A stretch of DNA of 61,944 bases from Rubellimicrobium sp. (GCA_019454835.1 JACFNP010000016.1:1-61944); one strand, 5' to 3'; shown: positions 10,329 through 19,827, numbered from the stretch's first letter. Numbers and translations are program-made. The notes: generated by a model from the letters alone, not told the origin.

Positions 10329-11203
10329 GTGACCCCGCCGCCCTGCGCGGCGGCGCCGAGGCGCTGGCCGCCCCGCTGCCGCCGCTTCTGGTCGAGGCGC
10401 AGCGCCTTGCCGCCACGGTCATCATGGGCGAACACGGCCGCAGGCGACCGGGGCACGGCACCGGCTTCTGGCAATACCGCGCCGCGCTGCCGGGCGATCC
10501 GGCCCGCACCATCGACTGGCGGCGCTCGGCGAAAAGCGACGCGACCTTCGTGCAGGAAAAGGAATGGCAGGCGGCGCAGACGCTGCTGATCCATGCCGAC
10601 GGTTCGGCGGCGATGCGGTTCGCCTCGTCCCCCGCCTATCCGGCCAAGGGCGAGCGCGCCGCGCTGCTGACGCTGGCGCTGGCGGTGCTTGCCGCGCAGG
10701 GCGGTGAACGGGTCGGGCTGCTGCCCGCGCACCATCCGCCCCGGCGCGGCACGGCGCATCTGGTGCAGATGGCCCGCGACCTGGCCGCCGCCGACGAGGC
10801 CGATTTCGGCACCCTCGATGCGGGCGACCTGCCGCCGCACGGGCGCGCGGTGTTCCTGTCGGATTTCATGGGCGATCTCGCCGCGCTCGAGGCCGCGCTT
10901 GCCCTTGCCGCCGCGCGCGAGGTGCGAGGCGCGCTGGTGCAGGTGCTCGACCCCGCCGAGGAGACGTTTCCGTTCACGGGCCGCACGATCTTTGAAAGCA
11001 TGACCCGCCGCCTGCGCCACGAGACGCTGGACGCGGGCGAATTGCGGTCGCGCTATCTGGCGCGGCTGGCCGAACGCAAGGCGCGGCTGGGCGAACTGGC
11101 GCAGGCGGCGGGCTGGCAGGTCGTGACGCATCACACCGACACACCTGCCGCGCCCGCGCTGCTGTGGCTGTGGGGCGCGCTGTCGATGCGGGAGGTGGCC
11201 TGA
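10325..11203 (+). CDS. DUF58 domain protein (VWA-like partner of MoxR)
   Basis: A 292-residue protein starting at GTG 10325 within the moxR stop (GTGA). It contains the DUF58 hallmark in YRAALPGDPARTIDWRRSAK and EKEWQAAQTLLIHADGSAAM. DUF58 proteins have a von Willebrand A-like fold and are the standard partner of MoxR ATPases. There is no clear membrane helix until the hydrophobic C-terminal tail (ALLWLWGALSM). Its stop codon overlaps the next ATG by one base (TGATG), so all of these proteins are probably made in fixed proportion. Confidence 0.93.
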
Positions 11204-13953
11204 TGCCGGTGCTCGGCCCCCTCGGCTTTGCCGCGCCGTGGCTGCTGGTCGCGCTGGTGGTGCTGCCGGTGCTCTGGGTGATCCTGCGCGCGGTGCCGCC
11301 TGCGCCGGTGCGGCGCCGCTTTCCCGGCGTGGCGCTGCTGCTGGGCCTGAAGGACGGCGCGCAACAAAGCGCGCGCACGCCGTGGTGGCTGCTGCTTGTG
11401 CGGCTGCTGGCCGTCGCGGCGCTGATTACCGGCTTTGCCGGGCCGGTGCTGTCGCCGCAGACGCCCCAGGCGGGCGGCACCGGGCCGCTGCTGGTGCTGG
11501 CCGATGCAAGCTGGGCCGACGCGCCCGACCGCGATATGCGCCGCACCCGGATCGCGCAGGCGCTGGGCGATGCCGGGCGCGAGGGGCGGCCCGTGGCGCT
11601 GGTGCTGCTGACCGACCCGCCCGCCGCCATGCCCGATTTCGCCGATGCGCAGGCGCTGGCCGCGACAGCCGCGACCCTGACCCCCGCCGCATGGGAGCCG
11701 CAGCCCGATGCCGTCGCGGCCTTTGCCGCTGCGCTGGAGGGCGATTTCGACACGCTCTGGCTGTCCGACGGGCTGGCGCGCGACAGCCGCGACGGCCTGC
11801 TTGCCGCCTTGCGGGCGCATGGCACGGTGCGCGTGGTGCAATCGCCCGCGCCGGTCCTTGCGCTGCGCGCGCCCCTGCCTGCCGGAGGCGGCGCCAGCGT
11901 CACCATCCTGCGCAGCACGCCGGGGCCCGAGGCCGACATCGCCCTTGCCGCCATCGGCCCCGACCCTGCGGGCGTCGAGCGGGTGCTGGCCAGCGCGACC
12001 GCAACCTTCGCGGACGGTACGACCATGGCCGAGGCGCTGTTCGACCTGCCGCCCGAACTGCGCAACCGCCTGCGCCGGGTCGAGATCGTCGGCCAGCCGT
12101 CCGCCGGAGCGGTGGCGCTGACCGGCGACACGCTGGCGCGGCGCGAGATCGCGCTGGTCGCCGGAACCGGCACCGGCGAGACGCCGCAACTGCTGACGCC
12201 GCTGCACTATCTGCGTCAGGCGCTTGCCCCCTCTGCCGATCTGATCGAGGGCCAGCCGCTGGCCGAGGTGATCCCCGCCAATCCCGATGTCATCATCCTT
12301 GCCGATGTCGCCACCATCCCGGCGGACGAGGCGCAGGCCCTGCGCCACTGGGTGGAATCGGGCGGGCTGCTGCTGCGGTTCGCCGGGCCACGCCTTGCCG
12401 CCGCCGGTCCCGGCGACGATCCGCTGCTGCCGGTGCGGCTGCGGGCGGGAGGGCGCAGTCTGGGCGGCACGATGTCCTGGGACAGCCCGCGCAAGATCGC
12501 GCCCTTCCCCGACGAATCGCCCTTCCACGGCCTGCACCTGCCTGATGATGTCACCGTCACCGCGCAGGTTCTGGCCGAACCCGACCCCGACCTGTCGGCG
12601 AAGGTCATCGCCACGCTCACCGACGGCACGCCGCTGGTGACGCGCGCCGCGCTGGGACAGGGGCGGGTGGTGCTGTTCCATGTCACCGCGAATGCCGAAT
12701 GGTCGTCGATCCCGCTTTCGGGCCTGTTCGTGCAGATGCTGCAACGGCTGGCCGTGACGGCGGGCGGCGCGGTGCCCGACGCGCAGGATCTTGCGGGCAC
12801 GAGCTGGGTGCCCGACGAGATCATGGACGCGCGCGGCGTCCTGACCCGCACCGACACCGCCGCCCCCGTCACCGGCGAGGCTTTGGCCACAGGCATCCCC
12901 GGCCCCGGTCTGCCGCCCGGCCTTTACGCCGGGACCGACCGGCGGCTGGCGCTGAACGCCGTCGCCCCCGACCGGGTGCTGGCGGCGGCGCAGTGGCCTG
13001 CATCGGTCCGTGTCGAGGGGCTGGAACAGACGCAGGAAATGCCGCTGAAAGGCTGGCTGCTGGCGCTGGCGGTGTTGCTGATGGCCGCCGATGCGATCGG
13101 GTCGCTTGCCGTCTCGGGGCGGTTGTCGCGGGTGGCGCCGGTGGCGCTGGCCGGGCTGGCGCTGGTCGCCGCGCCGCAGGCGGATGCGCAGGACGCCACC
13201 GCCTATGCGTTGCAGGCCACCGACCGGGTGACGCTGGCCTATGTCGTCACCGGCGACGCGCGCGTGGACGAGATGTCGCGCGCCGGGCTGGCGGGGCTGG
13301 GCCGCGCGCTGGCCGCCCGCACGGCGGTCGAGCCGGGTGCGCCGATGGCGGTGGACCTCGAACACGACGAGATCGCCTTCTTTCCGTTGCTCTACTGGCC
13401 GGTCACTGCCGACGAACCCCTGCCCTCGGCCGAAGCCTACCGGCGCCTGAACCGCTACCTCCAGACCGGCGGGATGATCCTGTTCGACACCCGCGACGCG
13501 GGCATGGCGGGCCTTGGCGATACCTCGCCCGAGGGCCGCCGTCTGCAGGTGCTTGCCGCGCCGCTCGACATTCCGCCGTTGGCGCCGCTGCCGCCGGACC
13601 ATGTGCTCACCCGGACCTTCTACCTGCTGCATGATTTCCCCGGCCGCCACGCGGGCGGCACCGTCTGGGCCGAGGCCCCGCCGCCCGATGCCGCGCAGGT
13701 CGAGGGCGTGCCGTTCCGCACTCTCAACGATGGCGTCACCCCGGTGGTGATCGGCAGCGCCGACTGGGCCGCCGCCTGGGCCGTTGACGACAGCGGCGCC
13801 GCGCTGGTCCCGGTCGGGCGCGGCCAGGCCGGTGAGCGGCAGCGCGAAATGGCGATCCGCTTCGGGATCAACCTCGTGATGCATGTGCTGACCGGCAACT
13901 ACAAATCCGACCAGGTGCATGTCGCCGACCTGCTGGAAAGGCTGGGCCAGTGA
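11203..13953 (+). CDS. BatA-like N-terminus / DUF4159 membrane protein
   Basis: A 916-residue inner-membrane protein. Two N-terminal hydrophobic helices (from PWLLVALVVLPVLWVILRAV and WWLLLVRLLAVAALITGFAG) match the BatA N-terminal domain. The middle holds a class I glutamine amidotransferase-like fold (VIILADVATIPADEAQAL, then WVESGGLLLRFAGP). A third helix follows near residue 620. The C-terminal part from about 670 is DUF4159, with HDEIAFFPLLYWPV and LNRYLQTGGMILFDTRD. Three-part proteins of this length sit in the same place in other alphaproteobacteria. The start is ATG 11203. The next gene starts inside its stop codon. Confidence 0.9.
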   Translation: MPVLGPLGFAAPWLLVALVVLPVLWVILRAVPPAPVRRRFPGVALLLGLKDGAQQSARTPWWLLLVRLLAVAALITGFAGPVLSPQTPQAGGTGPLLVLADASWADAPDRDMRRTRIAQALGDAGREGRPVALVLLTDPPAAMPDFADAQALAATAATLTPAAWEPQPDAVAAFAAALEGDFDTLWLSDGLARDSRDGLLAALRAHGTVRVVQSPAPVLALRAPLPAGGGASVTILRSTPGPEADIALAAIGPDPAGVERVLASATATFADGTTMAEALFDLPPELRNRLRRVEIVGQPSAGAVALTGDTLARREIALVAGTGTGETPQLLTPLHYLRQALAPSADLIEGQPLAEVIPANPDVIILADVATIPADEAQALRHWVESGGLLLRFAGPRLAAAGPGDDPLLPVRLRAGGRSLGGTMSWDSPRKIAPFPDESPFHGLHLPDDVTVTAQVLAEPDPDLSAKVIATLTDGTPLVTRAALGQGRVVLFHVTANAEWSSIPLSGLFVQMLQRLAVTAGGAVPDAQDLAGTSWVPDEIMDARGVLTRTDTAAPVTGEALATGIPGPGLPPGLYAGTDRRLALNAVAPDRVLAAAQWPASVRVEGLEQTQEMPLKGWLLALAVLLMAADAIGSLAVSGRLSRVAPVALAGLALVAAPQADAQDATAYALQATDRVTLAYVVTGDARVDEMSRAGLAGLGRALAARTAVEPGAPMAVDLEHDEIAFFPLLYWPVTADEPLPSAEAYRRLNRYLQTGGMILFDTRDAGMAGLGDTSPEGRRLQVLAAPLDIPPLAPLPPDHVLTRTFYLLHDFPGRHAGGTVWAEAPPPDAAQVEGVPFRTLNDGVTPVVIGSADWAAAWAVDDSGAALVPVGRGQAGERQREMAIRFGINLVMHVLTGNYKSDQVHVADLLERLGQ

Positions 13954-16040
13954 GCGCGCGCGTGCTGTTCGACCCGCTGACCGGCTGGCCGGTCATCGCG
14001 GCGCTGGCCGCGCTGGTCGTTCTGGTCACGGCGCTGGCGCTGGTGCGCGGCCTGCCGGGCTGGTGGCTGCGGGCGCTGGCCGGGCTGGCGGTGCTGGCCG
14101 CGCTTGCCAACCCGTCGCTGCACGAGGAAACCCGCGAGCCGCTGGCCGACATCGTCATCGCCGTGGTGGACGAAAGCGCAAGCCAGACACTGGGCGACCG
14201 CAGCGCGCAGGCCGATGCCGCCCTTGCCGCGCTGCGCAGCCAGGCCGGGGCGCGCGGCCATACCGAACTGCGCGTGGTGCGCGTCGGGGATGCGCCCGAC
14301 AACGGCGGCACGCAGCTTCTGTCCGCGCTGGCCGAGGCGCTGGCGGGCGAGCCGCGCGGCCGCGTCGCCGGGATCGTGCTGATTACCGACGGGCGCGCCC
14401 ACGACATCGACCGCACCCCGCCGCTGCCCGCGCCGACCCATGTGCTGCTGACCGGCAGCGCGGGCGACTGGGACCGCCGCCTCGTGGTCGAGAACGCCCC
14501 GGCGTTCGCGATCATGGGCGAGGAAGTGACCCTCGGCATCCGCATCGACGACGAAGGCGCCGCGCCGGGCGACGAGACCGCGCAACTGACCATCTCGGTC
14601 GATGGCGGCCCGCCGGTCCCGTTCGAGATTCAGGTCGGGCGGCAGATGCAACTGCCCTTCACCGTGCCCCATGCCGGGGCGAACGTGCTGGAAATCGCGA
14701 CACCCCGCGCCACCGGCGAGCTGACCGCCGCCAACAACCGCGCCGTGGTGCAGATGAACGGGGTGCGCGACCGGATGCGGGTGCTGCTGGTCTCGGGCGA
14801 ACCGAACCCCGGCGAACGCACCTGGCGCAACCTGCTGCGGTCCGATCCTTCGGTGGACCTCGTCCATTTCACCATCCTGCGCCCGCCGGAAAAGCAGGAC
14901 GGCGTGCCGGTCGACGAACTGTCGCTCATCGCCTTTCCGACGCGCGAACTGTTCGTGGACAAGATCGAGGATTTCGACCTCATCATCTTCGACCGCTACC
15001 GTTCGCAGGGCATCCTGCCGCCCGACTATCTGTTCAACATCGCCGAATTCGTGCGCCGTGGCGGCGCGGTGCTGGTCGCGGGCGGGCCGGAATATGCCGA
15101 TGCGACATCCCTGTGGCGCACGCCGCTGGGCGAGGTGCTGCCCGCCACGCCGACCGCGCAGGTGCTCGAGGCGCCCTTCGTGCCGATACTCACCGATACG
15201 GGCCGCCGCCATCCGGTGACCGAGGGGCTGGATGCGCTTGCCCCCGCGCGCGACGACGGCAGCCCCGGCTGGGGAAGCTGGCTGCGTCTGGTCGAGGTGA
15301 CGCCGGAACCGGGCGCCGACGTGCTGATGGAAGGGCCGGGCGGGCGGCCGCTGCTGGTGCTGGACCGCGTCGGCGAGGGCCGCGCGGCGCTGGTGGCCTC
15401 GGACCAGATGTGGCTCTGGGATCGCGGCTATGACGGCGGCGGGCCGCAGATGGAACTGCTGCGCAGGCTGGCGCACTGGCTGATGCAGGAGCCGGAGCTT
15501 GAAGAGGACACGCTGCGCGCCGAGGCCGTTGGCCGGACCATCCGCATCATCCGCCACACGTTGCACGACGAGGCGCCCGAGGTGACGATCCTCGGCCCCG
15601 ACGGGCACGAGGTGACGGTGCCGCTGGCCGAAACCGCGCCGGGCCAGTTCGAGACGCTCTGGCAGGCCGGGGACGAGGGCCTGTTCCGGCTGGAAAGCGG
15701 CGCGCGCGAGGCGGTCATCGTCCTCGGCCCCGCCGCGCCGCGCGAATACGAACAGACCATCGCCACGCCTGACCTGCTGGCCCCGCTGATCTCGCCGACC
15801 GGCGGCGGGGTGTTCGCGCTGTCGGACGGGATGCCGCGCATCGCCGAGGTGCGCGCGGGTCGCCCCGCCGCAGGTGACGGCTGGATGGGCATTGTCCCGC
15901 GCGGCGCGGAACGTGTCACCGCGACCCGCGTGGCGATGCTGCTGCCCGCATGGCTGTGGCTGCTGCTTGCGGCAGGGCTTGCGCTGGGCGCGTGGCTGGC
16001 CGAAGGGCGGCGTGCGGCGACAGGAAAGGGCCGGGCATGA
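13950..16040 (+). CDS. Membrane protein with VWA-like and amidotransferase-like domains
   Basis: A 696-residue protein with two N-terminal helices (VIAALAALVVLVTALALV and LRALAGLAVLAALA), a large soluble part and one C-terminal helix (PAWLWLLLAAGLALGAWLA). The soluble part starts with DIVIAVVDESASQTLGDRS, a DxSxS metal-site pattern like that of von Willebrand A domains. It continues with an amidotransferase-like region (DLIIFDRYRSQGILPP, FVRRGGAVLVAGGPEY). No catalytic Cys-His-Glu triad is evident. GTG 13950 overlaps the DUF4159 gene, and the stop overlaps the phosphatase start. Its membrane topology puts the large domain on the periplasmic side, by inference. Confidence 0.85.
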   Translation: MSARVLFDPLTGWPVIAALAALVVLVTALALVRGLPGWWLRALAGLAVLAALANPSLHEETREPLADIVIAVVDESASQTLGDRSAQADAALAALRSQAGARGHTELRVVRVGDAPDNGGTQLLSALAEALAGEPRGRVAGIVLITDGRAHDIDRTPPLPAPTHVLLTGSAGDWDRRLVVENAPAFAIMGEEVTLGIRIDDEGAAPGDETAQLTISVDGGPPVPFEIQVGRQMQLPFTVPHAGANVLEIATPRATGELTAANNRAVVQMNGVRDRMRVLLVSGEPNPGERTWRNLLRSDPSVDLVHFTILRPPEKQDGVPVDELSLIAFPTRELFVDKIEDFDLIIFDRYRSQGILPPDYLFNIAEFVRRGGAVLVAGGPEYADATSLWRTPLGEVLPATPTAQVLEAPFVPILTDTGRRHPVTEGLDALAPARDDGSPGWGSWLRLVEVTPEPGADVLMEGPGGRPLLVLDRVGEGRAALVASDQMWLWDRGYDGGGPQMELLRRLAHWLMQEPELEEDTLRAEAVGRTIRIIRHTLHDEAPEVTILGPDGHEVTVPLAETAPGQFETLWQAGDEGLFRLESGAREAVIVLGPAAPREYEQTIATPDLLAPLISPTGGGVFALSDGMPRIAEVRAGRPAAGDGWMGIVPRGAERVTATRVAMLLPAWLWLLLAAGLALGAWLAEGRRAATGKGRA

Positions 16041-16858
16041 CCGTGATCGACGCGCAGACGCGCACCGGGTTGCGCCAGGTGGCGCACCGTCTTGCCGACG
16101 CCGCCCGCGAGGTGACGCTGCGCCACTTTCGCCAGCCGCTGGTCGCCGAGGCCAAGGGACCGGCGGGCGCGGGCGGCGGGCGCTTCGACCCCGTCACCGT
16201 CGCCGACCGCGAAAGCGAGGCGGCTATGCGCGCCATCCTTTCCCGCGAACGCCCCGGTGACGCGATTCTCGGCGAGGAATACGGCGAGACGGTCGGCGAA
16301 ACCGGGCTGACCTGGGTGCTCGACCCCGTTGACGGGACGCGCGGCTTCATCTGCGGCACGCCCTGCTGGGGGGTGCTGGTGGCCGTGGCCGATGCGGAGG
16401 GGCCGCTGTTCGGCATTATCGAGCAGCCCTATATCCGCGAACGCTTTGAAGGCGGCTTCGGCGTGGCGCAGGTTGCCGGGCCGTCGGGCACCGCGCCGCT
16501 GCGCGCCCGGCAGGGGCGGCGGCTGGCCGAGGCGGTGCTGCTGACCACCTTTCCCGAGGTCGGCACCAGGGCCGAACACGACGCCTTCGCGCAGGTGGCC
16601 GGGCAGGTGACCCTCGTGCGCTACGGGCTTGATTGCTACGCCTATGCGCTGCTGGCGGCAGGGCAGATCGACCTCGTCATCGAGGCGGGCCTGCACGCCT
16701 ATGACGTGAACGCACCCATCGCGGTGATCCGGGCGGCGGGCGGCGTGGTCACCGACTGGCAGGGCGGCCCCGCGCATCGCGGCGGGCGCCTTCTGGCCGC
16801 CGGATCGCCCGAGCTGCATGCAGAAGCGCTGGCGATCCTGTCCCGCTGTCCGGCCTGA
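16037..16858 (+). CDS. hisN: Inositol monophosphatase-family enzyme, histidinol-phosphatase-like
   Basis: A 273-residue metal-dependent phosphatase. The lithium-sensitive phosphatase motifs are present: EEYGETVGE, WVLDPVDGTRGFICGTPCWG and the C-terminal YDVNAPIAVIRAAGGVVTDW. The GFICG variant after the DGT motif is typical of the HisN-type histidinol-phosphate phosphatases, which complete a step of histidine synthesis in alphaproteobacteria lacking HisB-type enzymes. An inositol or other sugar-phosphate substrate cannot be excluded. ATG 16037 overlaps the previous stop (ATGA), so it is the last gene of the MoxR run, which is an unexpected place for an amino-acid biosynthesis gene. Confidence 0.85.
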   Translation: MTVIDAQTRTGLRQVAHRLADAAREVTLRHFRQPLVAEAKGPAGAGGGRFDPVTVADRESEAAMRAILSRERPGDAILGEEYGETVGETGLTWVLDPVDGTRGFICGTPCWGVLVAVADAEGPLFGIIEQPYIRERFEGGFGVAQVAGPSGTAPLRARQGRRLAEAVLLTTFPEVGTRAEHDAFAQVAGQVTLVRYGLDCYAYALLAAGQIDLVIEAGLHAYDVNAPIAVIRAAGGVVTDWQGGPAHRGGRLLAAGSPELHAEALAILSRCPA

Positions 16859-16940
16859 GCGCGCAAAAAGTCGCACCGGGGATCTTTCATTTGCCCGGCG
16901 TCAGTGACACTCTCTTCCTTATCCCGAAGGGAGATCAGAC

Positions 16941-17444
16941 ATGCGCATGACAACTTTTCTGCTGGCCGCAGCCGGTGCAGCATTGCTTGGCTGTGACGAG
17001 GTGCCGGTGACATCCGCCGCCGCGCCCGAGGCCACGCCCGAGGCCGCAGCCGCACCGGCGCCGACCGTCGCCGTGGCCACCGACGCCGCATTCGAGGCCG
17101 GACTCGACGCCTTGCGCGCCCGGCACGGCCTGTCCGCCGCCACCCCCGACGCGCGGCTGGCGCGGGCGGCGCAGCTTCACGCCGAGGACATGGTCCGGCA
17201 GGGCTATTTCGACCACGTCAGCCGCGACGGCCGCACCTATATCCAGCGCATCGCCGCGCAGGGCTATCCGACCTGCTGGCCGGTCGAGAACATCGCCTTC
17301 GGGTCGCATGACGCCAGCGGCGCACTGGCGCAATGGACCGGCTCGCCGCCGCATCTGCGCAACATGCTGACATCGGGGTCGGTTGCCTACGGGCTGGGCC
17401 ATGCGGGCAACATCTACGTTCTCGACCTCGCGCGCACCTGCTGA
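16941..17444 (+). CDS. CAP-domain lipoprotein, first paralogue
   Basis: A 167-residue predicted lipoprotein. The signal peptide ends in the lipobox LLGC (Cys18), and is followed by an Ala/Pro-rich linker to about residue 47. The rest is a CAP (SCP/PR-1) domain: LHAEDMVRQGYFDHVSRDGR, ENIAFG and TGSPPHLRNML carry the conserved His and Glu residues. Two Cys (in TCWPVEN and at the very C-terminus, ARTC) may form a disulfide. Secreted CAP proteins of bacteria have no settled role. A GGGAG ribosome-binding site precedes ATG 16941. The next gene is a close paralogue. Confidence 0.92.
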   Translation: MRMTTFLLAAAGAALLGCDEVPVTSAAAPEATPEAAAAPAPTVAVATDAAFEAGLDALRARHGLSAATPDARLARAAQLHAEDMVRQGYFDHVSRDGRTYIQRIAAQGYPTCWPVENIAFGSHDASGALAQWTGSPPHLRNMLTSGSVAYGLGHAGNIYVLDLARTC

Positions 17445-17459
17445 GCAGGTTGCGCAGGG

Positions 17460-17628
17460 CAATCGGGCGAGCAGCATAGTTCGCCATTGCGAGTTTCGTC
17501 ATTGCGAGGCGAAGCCGAAGCAACCTCGAACGCTCACACACAACATCGGGGTTGCTTCGTCGGCTGCGCCTCCTCGCAATGACGGGGTTTGTGCGTGGCG
17601 ATACCGCGCAGGTCCGTTCGCCCGATTG
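17460..17628. repeat. Composite palindromic repeat between the CAP genes
   Basis: The core palindrome at 17497-17584 runs from CGTCATTGCGAGGCGAAGCC to CCTCGCAATGACG, with a central AACATCGGGGTTGCTTCG segment. It sits inside outer arms CAATCGGGCG (17460-17469) and CGCCCGATTG (17619-17628), which are perfect reverse complements. The region between the two CAP lipoprotein genes, 309 bp long, holds nothing else recognisable except the second gene's ribosome-binding site. Confidence 0.9.
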
Positions 17629-17753
17629 TCCTGGCAGGTTGCGCCACATGGTCCGGGAATATGCCCGGCATTGGTCACGATCCTGTCGCAATCCTTCACC
17701 AGCCTGTGATTGATGCTCTGGCAGCAGCACTCATGCGCTGAAAGGTGACGGAC

Positions 17754-18239
17754 ATGCGATTGATGACGATCGTTGCGGCAGCGGCAACGGCGGCCCTGCT
17801 GGCCGGTTGCGACGAGACGATGATGACGCAGGAACCGGCGTCGATGGTGACAAGGGCGCCCGCGACCATGGTGGTCGATCCGGGTTTCGAGGCGCAACTG
17901 AACGCCTTCCGGGCGCAGAACGGCCTGCAGCCCGCCACGCCGAACGCCCAGCTTGCCGCCGCCGCGCAACTGCACGCCGAGGACATGCAGCGGCAGGGCT
18001 ATTTCGATCACGTCAGCCGCGACGGCCGCACCTATACCCAGCGCCTTGCCGCGCAGGGCTATCGCTCCTGCTGGCCGACCGAGAATCTCGCCTGGGGCCA
18101 GCGCAGCGCCGCGCAGGCCGTGGTCGAATGGGCCGGATCGCCGGGCCACCGCCGCAACATGATGTTGCAGGGCCGGGTCGAATACGGCCTTGGTCAGGCG
18201 GGCAACATCTATGTGCTGGAACTCGCGCGGGTCTGCTGA
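17754..18239 (+). CDS. CAP-domain lipoprotein, second paralogue
   Basis: A 161-residue paralogue of the gene ending at 17444. Signal peptide with lipobox LLAGC (Cys19), a short linker, then the CAP domain with LHAEDMQRQGYFDHVSRDGR, ENLAWGQ and AGSPGHRRNMM. The CAP halves of the two proteins are strikingly alike, while the signal and linker parts differ, which points to a local duplication followed by divergence of the N-terminus. It keeps the same two Cys positions. ATG 17754 follows GAAAGG. The last 31 bases are shared with the end of guaD on the other strand. Confidence 0.92.
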   Translation: MRLMTIVAAAATAALLAGCDETMMTQEPASMVTRAPATMVVDPGFEAQLNAFRAQNGLQPATPNAQLAAAAQLHAEDMQRQGYFDHVSRDGRTYTQRLAAQGYRSCWPTENLAWGQRSAAQAVVEWAGSPGHRRNMMLQGRVEYGLGQAGNIYVLELARVC

Positions 18240-19519
18240 CCGGCGACATAGACCCCGGCAATCGCGCGGTCGTCCCCCATCATGATGGTGGGGAACACCG
18301 CCTCCCAGATGTCACCCGCGCGGGCGGCGCGCTGGGCGATGGCCAGGGTCGAGTGCAGGTCCAGCACCACAAGATCGGCCTCGGCCCCCGGTGCCAGCCG
18401 CCCGATCCTGCCTGCCAGATGCAGCACGCGGGCCGAACCCTCGCTCGCCAGCCACAGCAGTTGCGCCGGGTGCAGCGCGTTGCCCTGCAACTGGCCGATT
18501 TCATAGGCGGCGGCCATGGTGCGCAGCATGGAAAAGCTCGACCCGCCGCCGGTGTCGGTCGCCAGCCCGATGCGCTGACCCTCGGCCATCAGGCCGCCCA
18601 TGTCGAACAGGCCGGACCCGATGAAGGTGTTCGAGGTCGGGCAATGCACCAGCCCGGCGCCCGTCTCGCGCAGCCGGGCGCGTTCGCGCGGTTCAAGGTG
18701 GATCGCATGGCCGAACACGCCGCGTTCGCCCAGCAGGCCGAAGGCTTCGTAGGTGTCCAGATAGTCGCGCGCCTGCGGATAGAGGCCCCTGACCCAGGCG
18801 ATTTCATCCACCTGTTCGCTGATATGGGTCTGCATGAGACAGGTCGGGTTGTCGGCCCAGAGCGCGCCCAAAGCCTGCAACTGCTCGGGCGTCGAGGTCG
18901 GCGAGAACCGGGGCGAGATGGCATAGACGGCGCGGCCCCTGCCGTGCCAGCGGGCGATCAGCGCGGCCGACTCGTCATGGGCCGAACGCGCGGTGTCGCG
19001 CAGGGTTTCGGGCGTGGTCTCGGGGCGGTCCATGCAGGTCTTGCCCGCGACAACCCGCATCCCGCGTTCTTCGGCGGCGGTGAAAAAGGCATCCACGCTG
19101 TGCGGCGCGACGGTGGTATAGCTGCACAGCGTCGTCGTCCCGTGCGCCAGCGCCAGATCGAGGCTGCGCGCCGCGATCTCCTGCGCATAGGCGGGATCGT
19201 CCAGCCGCGCCTCCTCGGGGAAGGTATAGAGGTTCAGCCAGTCGATCAGCCTTTTGCCCCATGACGCGACGATGCCGGTCTGCGGATAGTGCATGTGGGC
19301 ATCGACAAAGCCGGGCAGGATCAGCCCTCGCCCGTGGTCGGTGACCGGCACCTGCGGATGCGCGGCACGCAGCGCGTCGGCCTCGCCCACATCGGCGATC
19401 ACGCCGTCGCGCAGCAGGACACCGCCCCGCGCGGAATGGCGCGCGGCATCCGCAACCGGCACGGCAAAGGGGTCGGCGGTAAAGGCCAGCGTCTGGCCGA
19501 CAAGAAGTTGTTCTTTCAT
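18209..19519 (-). CDS. guaD: Guanine deaminase
   Basis: A 436-residue amidohydrolase that converts guanine to xanthine and ammonia in purine salvage or catabolism. Metal ligands are seen in VDAHMHYPQTGI, in LMQTHISEQ, in the central GHAIHLE and in the late LATDTGGGSSFSML (the Asp ligand). WLNLYTFPEE and CMDRPETTPETL are typical of GuaD. The start at 19519 (MKEQLL) is chosen because the sequence upstream is low-complexity. The gene has no purine-pathway neighbours. Its C-terminal codons overlap the CAP lipoprotein gene by 31 bases tail to tail. Confidence 0.94.
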   Translation of the reverse strand: MKEQLLVGQTLAFTADPFAVPVADAARHSARGGVLLRDGVIADVGEADALRAAHPQVPVTDHGRGLILPGFVDAHMHYPQTGIVASWGKRLIDWLNLYTFPEEARLDDPAYAQEIAARSLDLALAHGTTTLCSYTTVAPHSVDAFFTAAEERGMRVVAGKTCMDRPETTPETLRDTARSAHDESAALIARWHGRGRAVYAISPRFSPTSTPEQLQALGALWADNPTCLMQTHISEQVDEIAWVRGLYPQARDYLDTYEAFGLLGERGVFGHAIHLEPRERARLRETGAGLVHCPTSNTFIGSGLFDMGGLMAEGQRIGLATDTGGGSSFSMLRTMAAAYEIGQLQGNALHPAQLLWLASEGSARVLHLAGRIGRLAPGAEADLVVLDLHSTLAIAQRAARAGDIWEAVFPTIMMGDDRAIAGVYVAGQQTRASSST

Positions 19520-19578
19520 GGGCCAAGGTTTAGGCGGCGCGGGCGGTGGCGTAAACGGGGTTCGGCCCGCCCGCAGGA

Positions 19579-19827
19579 CAATCGGGCGCACGGCATGTTT
19601 TCGTCATTGCGAGGCGAAGCCGAAGCAACCCCGGCGGCTTGCGCATAACATCGGGGTTGCCGCGTCGCCTGCGGCTCCTCGCAATGACGGGGTGGTTTCG
19701 TCATTGCGAGGCGCAAGCCGAAGCAACCTCGACCGCTTGCGCGCAACATCGGGTTGCTTCGTCGGCTTTGCCTCCTCGCAATGACTTTGCCGCCTCGCAA
19801 TGACGGGATTTGCCGTGCGCCCGATTG
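19579..19827. repeat. Double copy of the palindromic repeat inside one pair of outer arms
   Basis: Between outer arms CAATCGGGCG (19579-19588) and CGCCCGATTG (19818-19827) lie two full core palindromes in tandem, 19602-19689 and 19699-19784. An extra right end, CCTCGCAATGACG, follows at about 19792-19804. The two cores have near-identical ends but different centres. This fills most of the 410-bp gap between guaD and mgtE; the remaining 100 bp before mgtE holds no obvious feature beyond its ribosome-binding site. Confidence 0.9.

Noticed and set aside
11131..13920. A 929-codon open frame opposite the BatA/DUF4159 gene
   Set aside because: The product is His/Arg/Gln-rich with no motif, whereas the plus strand encodes a recognisable multidomain protein with overlapping neighbours.
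17445..17753. CRISPR array or small RNA gene in the repeat-rich gaps
   Set aside because: The repeats are palindromes of 85-90 bp with near-identical ends and variable centres, in one or two copies per gap, without regular spacers or cas genes. No promoter-terminator pair supports an RNA gene.
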